DNA from: Seiridium cupressi
Lineage: Eukaryota; Ascomycota; Sordariomycetes; Amphisphaeriales; Sporocadaceae
DNA length: 64,000 nt
Assembly: GCA_036674765.1 (NCBI GenBank)
Contig: JARVKI010000029.1
Coordinates: 248,001-312,000 of the forward strand
Reading direction: 5' to 3'
The position numbers were made by a program, and so were the translations under genes. This document shows positions 56,885-64,000 of the stretch, in pieces (within the stretch, counting starts at the first letter, position 1; the number at the start of each line of letters is the position of its first letter). The notes under the pieces are model-generated. The model did not search any database, was not told the DNA's origin, and saw only the letters and a program-made list of their open reading frames with translations.

Positions 56885-57840
56885 ATGGCGGAGGTCAACG
56901 GAAATGCAGATGAGTTTTGGCTGTTTGGCTACGGGTGTGTCTTTTTTTTTCACGTTGCTGCAGCAAAATGCAAGATTCTCAATATGGCTGACAAATAACA
57001 CAGGAGTTTGATATGGAAGCCTCCGCCGCACTTTGGTAAGCCTCCCAGACCCAGTACTAACATCTGATCTTCCCTCCTCACACTCTGGTATAGATCGACG
57101 CATACCCGGCTGGGTGACAGGCTACGTGAGGAGATTCTGGCAGGTATGACTCCTCACCTTCCACACAACTGCCTTATATGCATTCCTGCTGACATGTTCT
57201 CTAGGCAAGGTGAGTCTATGCACATCTCCTGGAGATATGTGGCCGTAGAGGCCGACATGCACTCACGCGCAATAGCCAAGATCACCGGGGGACGCCCGAA
57301 GCGCCCGGCCGCGTCGTGACACTCATCGAGCGGTCCTTCTGGTCATCACTTGTCGACGCTCACGCCTCCGCGCCGGACAAGGTGTGGGGCGTCGCTTATC
57401 GGATCAATCCGGCCCACGTGGCAGAAGTCAAAGACTATCTTGACATCCGGGAGATCAACGGGTACACGATCCATTACACGCCGTTCCACCCGGCCGACGG
57501 CTCTTCGGACATCAGGACTCTGGTCTACATTGGCACGCCGGATAACGATCAGTTCACGGGTCCGCAGGAGCCGCAGGCCTTGGCTGAGCATATCTGGAGG
57601 AGCGAAGGTCCAAGTGGCCTGAATCGGGATTACCTGCTAGGACTTGAGAAGGCACTGGATGAACTGAGTCCTGAGAGCGGGGATGAGCACGTAACGGATC
57701 TGTCGAACAGGCTCAGGGAGATCGAGGCAAAGGATAATAAGGGCGAGACCAATGGGATTGAGGAATCTATCTCCCCGCCCTCGCATGAATTCCGCAAAGT
57801 TAGCAGTGTGGAAGAGCAGGAGGAGACTGAGAAAGCATAA
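56885..57840 (+). CDS. ChaC-type gamma-glutamylcyclotransferase (glutathione-specific)
   Basis: Cytosolic enzyme that cleaves glutathione to 5-oxoproline and Cys-Gly. Five exons: 56885-56934, 57004-57035, 57094-57143, 57205-57209 and 57276-57840, giving 233 residues. The substrate-binding loop GYGSLIW is formed across intron 1; RRIPGWVTGYVRRFWQ follows. Exon 4 is only GCAAG: joined in phase it supplies Ala-Ser between FWQ and QDHRGTPEAPGRVVTL, exactly as the family requires. The catalytic Glu is in YLDIREINGY. A Glu/Lys-rich tail of about 60 residues follows the domain. The start is the first ATG in good context (ACCATGG). Confidence 0.93.
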
Positions 57841-58479
57841 ATAGACAGAAGACTAGCATAGACCGGGCGTGTTGAATCTCGAGTCCAAAGAACACTGGCG
57901 GCATCGTAAAAGATCGTTATATTTGTTGGCGCGGATCTCAGCCACTATCTTCTAGGTTGTCCTCTTCCAACCTGAAAACTAGCTAGTCCCCGCGTGGCCA
58001 TAAACTCTATCCCTCCCAATGGCGTTGTGCCTGTAAACCTTATACGAGTAAGTCGATCCTTTCCATGCTATAGCAGCCTCAACCGACCATTTTATGCAAA
58101 TCGTCAAGAACGATCGTATCGCGGTCGTAAAACCCGCCTCCTAGATAGACCCTAAGGATGATGAAACCTTTTAGAAAGGAAAAAAATAAAAAAATAAAAA
58201 ATAAAAAATCAAGCCGCCTAATGAGTGTGAAGACATGGATGATCTCCCTACCCCGACCACCAAGAAGCCCCCTTTAGCCCACATCAAGCTTGAGATATGT
58301 ACGAGGAAAGAAGGAAAGACGAAAGTTGTTGAAAAGGCGCAGCAGCATCGGATATGGATGAAGGTATTGCACCTTTCGGCAACTCAGTACTTGGCGGTGT
58401 ATACGTGGAGTGCTGAATGGTTGGAGAAATGCGTTTCATTTCAATGCTTAGTCGTGGCAATTACAACTCGCAGACGGAA
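57841..58479. other. Intergenic between convergent genes
   Basis: Holds the 3' ends of ChaC and the RRM gene. An A-rich tract with repeated AAAAAAT units lies at about 58180-58208. No gene was recognised. Confidence 0.5.
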
Positions 58480-59305
58480 TCAATAGTGAGGGGGTCCTTG
58501 CGGAGGCTGCCCTTGCGGCTGTCCTTGCTGTTGCTGGTCCGCATAGCCGTACGGGGCTTGGACAGGGTAACCTGTACGGTGTCAGCCATATTCGGTATAA
58601 GTTGGAGGAAGCGAGTTGCTGACCTTGAGGAGCCTGTGCACCATAAGGCGCCTGTTGCGGCGGATAGCCACCGCGACCGTACGCAGGCGGGTACATCTGC
58701 TGGGCTGGCATGCCATATCCCGGGACCGGCTGCACGCCGTACGGGTTTGCGTAAGCACCCGCCGGGTATGATCCGCCTCGACCGCCAAATCCTCCAGCAC
58801 CACCTCGAGGTCCGGTGTCCGAGGCCTTGTCGACGCGAATGGTTCTTCCGTCGAATCTAGTGTCCATCAGAAAAGCGGCCCCTCGGCAAAGGAAATAGCG
58901 ATGCTGCTTACTCCACGTTGTTCATCGAAGCAATGGCTCTCTGCGCATGATCTTCCTGAGAATAACGGACGAAACCGAACCCCCTGCTACGACCAGTGTC
59001 GCGATCCTTGACGACAACCTAGAGTGACAAGGAAGGTTAGTCCAGAACGAACTCGGAAGCGTTCCTTCTCTAGCGCCCAGAAAGAAAAATGCAACTGGAC
59101 ATTCCTAGCAGTATAGGAGGCTTCGTTCAAATGTTTATCATACATACCGCTTCTTCAACAGGACCAAATTCCTCAAATTTCTGTCTCAGGGTGGCATCTT
59201 CAGTGTGCCAGGCAAGGCCCCTGGATAGTTTAGTTCGTCAGTACATGCGTAGCTAGCAACAGTGGGGAGAGGAATTGCTGCTCACCCGATGAAAAGCTTT
59301 GACAT
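58480..59305 (-). CDS. Glycine-rich RRM RNA-binding protein
   Basis: Five exons: 59305-59286 (20 nt), 59220-59148, 59018-58912, 58856-58624 and 58571-58480, all phase-matched, giving 174 residues. One RRM fills the first about 80 residues: RNP2 is LFIGGL (split by intron 1) and RNP1 is RGFGFVRY, with [11 protein letters not shown] closing the domain. A Gly/Tyr/Gln/Pro-rich tail follows ([11 protein letters not shown], then [18 protein letters not shown]), as in plant-type GRPs and cold-inducible RNA-binding proteins. Expected to bind mRNA in nucleus or cytoplasm, with a low-complexity tail able to drive condensation. No lesion is seen. Confidence 0.93.
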
Positions 59306-62300
59306 ATTTACTAGTGCGATCGGTGTTTTCTGATTTGAACGTTCCAGGTTCTGCACCAATATGTGATTAGCATTAACCAGAACAAGAAGGATGACGACCA
59401 TGGCCCCACTCGCCCAAGCCAGTGTCCTCCTAGGACGACCACCTTTGCTCGGTCGGCAGAGATAAAAACGAATAGCCTCTTAGGCTATGTGGTCGGGTTG
59501 AGGTTTGGCTTCGGCTCTAGCAGCCCAGGGGGAGCTCTATAATGAAGGGAAAGGAGGCTCACATGAACAGTGACCAATCGATCAAAAGATTGGCAACCAA
59601 ATGCAATACGGGGGTATCGTTGAAGGCGTCGGCAAGATGATGCGCAATCGTAAAGGCCGTTAGGTAAGATTCGATACTCTAGAATGAAGAGCCGGTGTCC
59701 TGGTGGAAGAAGCTATAGGATGAGAAGGCAGAGGTGATGGTTAAATGGTCTTTCCTGAAGCAGAGGTAGTGGGGTTCATAAGCCGGTATGCTAAGTGACT
59801 AGTGAGTTGATGTGTAGTCAGGGTTCAAGGGACCAGAGGTGTCTCCAAGTTCTCTTTGGTAACTTATTCGAAGTGTGACAGACATTGAGAGGCCATCCAT
59901 GACCTCGATCCCGTCTGATATATATGCCTCCATTGAGGATACTGATCAGTCCAGGGATATCTTGCCGAAGCCTGGTACCACCGGGCGGTAGCGGGTACAC
60001 GCTGGAAGAAAACCACGACCACCCTTCAACGTTTGGACTAGCATGTGTGTGCCAGCCGGGGTAGCTCCTCAAAACAGGCATCAGACAGACAAGGTAAACG
60101 ACGCTCCAGTGCATCCATCGCTGGACGAGATTTGACAGTATCTCCACAAAAAAAAAGCAAAGACGGGACGGGTGAGAGACAATACTGAAGCACTACTCCA
60201 AGCGTCAAAGTGACAGTCATGGCCGAGCACTGGCCCCTTGGGCAGCAGCCTGACGAATCTTGGATGAATGTGTTCTTAAACACCATGTTTCCATATCAAT
60301 TGGCTCAAACGCTCTAGATGTAGAGACCCACATAATCCACTGATTTCCCACCCGCCATACATATGATCTCACTTACCAAATTGCTACGTCGCTGACTAGA
60401 ATATGCCTCTATCGAAGCTGCCAGACTGCCATTGTACAGTAGGTCGAACTGTTGGCGGCCCCAGGGCGTCTAGTGCCCGATGCACCTTTCAAGCATGAAT
60501 TGGTAAGCATATAGGAAGACGTACTACAAGAGATTCGATCAGCGCAGAGTCCACGAAGCTCTACATGCCTTATCGAAGTGATTCACCAACGGCGGAGTTT
60601 CTCACAATCACTGCCATGAGTTTTTGCCGGATTGATCAGTGGTCGTGTGGATCGTTTTGAGCCATATACGCACATACTGAGGCTCTCGCAAGCCGCTTCT
60701 CGTTAGTAGCTTGTAAATGCAGGACGGACGACATTGAAGACCAGGGTGGTTCTTGGCTCCCCTGAAGACATGCGTACGACGTGGTGTCACCCGGCAACCT
60801 AGCTGGAAGGAGGTTGATGATGGATAATTTACAAATGCCCTTACCCAGCAACTTGCCCGTCTTGAGTGAGTACATGGACAAGCGTCCTAACCAGAGATGC
60901 GACTTGGCGTCACCGATGGAGATCTCGGCGGACAGGGCTTGACACACAGACATTTCCAGGAACGTGGCAGGCACGGGGTGTTGAAGAGGCCGCGGGACGC
61001 GTGCTCATGGTACCTGGGTCCGCAGTGAATGTCGCTCAAGACTCTATACCCCTCACCGCGGCGACTCCCTTTCATTAAGAATGCCCCGCCAGAGACCTAG
61101 GATCGGCGGTGTTTGTGGATTGACCAAGCCAAATGCTCGCTGGGGGCCAGTGATATATCCATGCAATTTGCGAAACTGCGCAGGGAACCCCTCTGCCTCG
61201 CATTGCTTAAATGATTGAAACGTGGATCTTTGGAGGCAGAACGCAGGACGGCCAAGTAACCTCAAAGAAGGACCGCGGCGTAATGACCAATGGCCCTCGG
61301 CTAGTTGTACGGAAGTATACATTGCAGTACAGTATGCAATCATTAACTCCGAGTGGTGGGTCATGGAAAAGGCATAACGGCCAATCCCGGAATAGTGAAC
61401 GTTCAGGGTCGCGAAGCTGCAAGTAGGGCTGACGATCCGTCTTGTGTAGCTATGTCAACACTTGCTCATTCTATAATGACAAGCCATTCCAGGTTTTCAT
61501 TGTCCGTCCGTCATCGGAAGCAGCCCTGGGGCCGCATGTCGTCGACAGCTTAACGGATCGACGTGACGTGTGTTGTAAAGACTACCAAGTACTGGAAAGT
61601 AACGCCAGGAGACGCGGCGGCAACAGTCACGAACTGTCGAATACTTCAGATGGATTACGCGAGCTGATTCCAAAAAAGACGGAGGGCTGAAGCAAGATCT
61701 CGGGCCCATTCCGACACACGATATGTTCCGAATTTATCAAGAGCTCGTTTAATCTAGAGTGTGACGAATCAAACATATGGAGTTCCGACGTGCAGTCGAT
61801 TGTATTGGGATGATTTGGGAGACGTTCATTCGCGAGGCAGTGCATGACTGCGGAGAGTGACCGAGCCCGTGGTGCAGACAAGCCGCCTCTGGGGGTGGCA
61901 GCCATGCGTATCCATCTTCGTAAAGACTTATTTGCATGGCGAAAGGAGGGCGATCGGAAAGATGCCAATAGTTGAAACAACCCGGAGAGATTCAAGCTTC
62001 AGACGAGCCCAGCGGTCATGGGACAGGGCATGGGTACCATGAATTCAAGAAATTCGACAAGAACTTCGAACATGATGCAACAGACAGAACAGGTGCTGCA
62101 CGCGGATCATCTCCACTCGACGCAATGTAGGTCTGCTCGCTGGTCAGGCGAGATGGCTGACCTCCAGTGTGTAGTCAGCCAGGAAGAAGAGGAAGAAGAG
62201 GACAAGTAGCGTAGGAGAAAAGCGCGGCCCCACCGACCCGAGAGCCTGTTCGATAGGAGAGCTTAGGCCACTTCTTAGTTCGAGGGCGTCCGTGAGCAGC

Positions 62301-63546
62301 CCCAAGCAGGGAGTTCTCTAACTGATCAAGCACCAGGTTAGGTTGTTGTATAACAAGGTCGGAAAGTTCAGATGAGGCTTTTTTGTGCATTGCGATCACC
62401 GCTTGTCACTGTCTTGCTGGGATGAGCTGGTATCTGGTAGCTGGTAGCTTGGGAGTCAAAAATCAGCAACTTGTACCGAGATATTTGGGTCCGTCGGGCC
62501 TTGGACCACCGCATCAGAATGACACCTCGCACACGGCATGCTACCGAGTCGTATGTAAGCATTAGAAGGCTTGACGTCCAGGAGTCAGTGTCTCGAAAAA
62601 GAGCCTCACGACAGCCAAGCATCCAAATTGGGCAAAGCTCTGGGACTAGCGCCGGAGCCAGTTTTCATGTCAGTGGACGATCGCCTATATATAGTGACAG
62701 GGGGTCGGCAAAGTGTATCACAACCCCCGGCTGGTATTCAATGCCTCGATGCTGGCCACGACCAGCGATCAGCCGGTAGAGCTCAAAGGAGACATTATGT
62801 AATTTTTTAGCCCTAGTCCATAGAACGTCGAAAGCATGCGAGGGTGCATGGTACCTTTTATTCGTGGGACATGGCATCTTGCATGTATCATCGCTTCTTG
62901 GCGTTTTCAGCAGCAGCAAAAAGGCTGACTATACACAACCGACAGGGCCCAACTTCAGACAAGAAAACGAGACAGACAGCCAATCAATGCATGCAAGCAT
63001 ACTTGGCAAGGTTCCAAGGCCCAAACGTCATTGGAAACAAGTACACGATGCTGGGCCTTTTGTCCGCAAATCAAGAGCATGCATGCTCGAGGCCGATACG
63101 TGGGCGTGTCGCCGACGTTCAGCAGCCGCTTTCGCCCTTTCGGAGGATTGCCCTTGCTACCCCAGTCCATGCTGCCGGGGTGGTAAATCTTGGTTCGGCA
63201 AGAGCCTCTCGGCGCACTTGCCGGAGGCAACAACGCTAAACGTCCACGTACATGTACAATGTATGCAATGCCTGCATTGACACCATGCTACGCACATACG
63301 GGGAAACCACGATCCTGGGCTACGCCCTGGCTATGTGAGCCGCAAGTGGAGACGGGCCCCGACCACGACGCCCGACTTGCAACAACTTCGCATCTTCTCT
63401 GCTTGGTCATTGCTTTCATGGCGGATCGTCCTTCGCAGATACGCGGCATCGTTGTTACGCACAGGAGGCCTGGCTCAGCCATTGATGTTTGATGTACGAA
63501 GCTTAACCTTGTTCTACGCCCCTTTCGTTTCAATCTGCGCCGAGGA
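59306..63546. other. Gene-free stretch, 4.2 kb
   Basis: Dozens of short frames on both strands overlap one another and none shows a domain, signal peptide or splice-joined continuation. Near 62689-62694 a TATATA motif occurs. The stretch lies upstream of the frame that runs off the right edge and may be a long regulatory or leader region. Non-coding transcripts cannot be judged from sequence alone. Confidence 0.45.
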
Positions 63547-64000
63547 ATGGGGGTTCATACCTCGTCTAAAGCTGCCCATCTCCCTCTTCGACCTACCCGC
63601 CGCCAGGCCAGCCGCCGTCTTAGCCAAACGGCCTGCAATGAAAATCCCGAGGACAATGTCCACATGAAACGCCGCGCAAGGCCAAGACAACGTGGAAGCG
63701 CGCAAGTAGGCAAGCCTAGCCGGACGTGGGAGGAGCCCAGCAACGATCTTGTCGAAAGCTGGCTCGAAAAATCAGCAACCCCGTATCTCAATGTTGCAGC
63801 AACTCCCACCGATGTTGCGAATCCTCCGAAGGCCCACCACGGACAGTCCCGTCAGGGATATGACGACAAGGTCCAGAGCAGCCTGCCGTATCAGAATGAG
63901 GCTATAGGGCAGCATGAGCGATTTCTGCAAACGGCCGAGGCACCTTTGCCCCCAGTCACCTCAACACGTAACACCCATGGCTACCGTCGCAAGAAGCGCC
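63547..64000 (+). CDS. Partial gene at right edge, hypothetical protein
   Basis: From ATG 63547 (MGVHTSSKAAHLPLRP) the frame stays open for about 151 codons to base 64000 with no stop; a second in-frame ATG is at 63664. The text is Arg/Pro/Gln-rich and polar (RRARPRQRGSAQVGKPSR, then SYLP-like low-complexity and GYRRKKR at the edge), suggesting a disordered N terminus of a larger protein. Upstream in-frame codons are open to about 63500, so the start is not certain. No family was recognised. Confidence 0.5.
   Translation, partial: MGVHTSSKAAHLPLRPTRRQASRRLSQTACNENPEDNVHMKRRARPRQRGSAQVGKPSRTWEEPSNDLVESWLEKSATPYLNVAATPTDVANPPKAHHGQSRQGYDDKVQSSLPYQNEAIGQHERFLQTAEAPLPPVTSTRNTHGYRRKKR

Overview
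The window is nuclear DNA of a filamentous ascomycete (Pezizomycotina). Genes carry short 42-170 bp introns of the GTRNGT...YAG type. Conserved fungal orthologues (Prp16, Pwp1, a C9orf78/Tls1-like protein, a penta-EF-hand protein, a ChaC cyclotransferase) sit among secreted plant-polysaccharide hydrolases, and pseudogenes are common. Nothing seen here fixes the class; Dothideomycetes or Eurotiomycetes would both fit. Exon borders were read by eye from splice signals, reading frame and family motifs, not from transcripts.

Layout. 1-7.6 kb: a GH3 beta-glucosidase cut by the left edge, then the divergent housekeeping pair PRP16 (-) and PWP1 (+). 7.6-11.1 kb: a long gene-free stretch ending in a pyrimidine-rich probable leader of a Ser-rich conserved protein (11.1-12.05 kb). 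13.7-14.7 kb: a GH16 glucanase, followed by a roughly 520 bp almost pure A+T block with matching inverted ends. 16.9-24.2 kb: lineage-specific proteins, an unusual kinase-like gene, and a CorA-like transporter whose first exon is out of frame at a G7 run. 25-33.9 kb: a compact run of intact genes: CE4 deacetylase, PLP-dependent cystathionine-synthase-like enzyme, NAD-epimerase-like protein, GH7 endoglucanase, a four-exon acylphosphatase and a Tls1-like protein.

34-50.5 kb is an accessory zone rich in dead genes: a UstYa/DUF3328-like relic, a short secreted-peptide relic with a dibasic site, an MFS exporter with a stop, a broken ankyrin-repeat gene, a small secreted protein, two adjacent cyanovirin-N-homology (CVNH) genes and a sulfotransferase relic. 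The UstYa-like, peptide and MFS relics together look like the remains of a small ribosomal-peptide (dikaritin-type) cluster; this is the most interesting signal here. An intact zinc-finger gene (44.8-46.5 kb) interrupts the zone. 51.6-59.3 kb returns to conserved genes: MBL-fold protein, penta-EF-hand protein, ChaC with a 5-nt micro-exon, and a glycine-rich RRM protein. 59.3-63.5 kb has no supported gene, and an open frame runs off the right edge.

The CAZymes (GH3, GH16, GH7) are scattered, not a cluster; they suggest a plant-associated or saprotrophic lifestyle.
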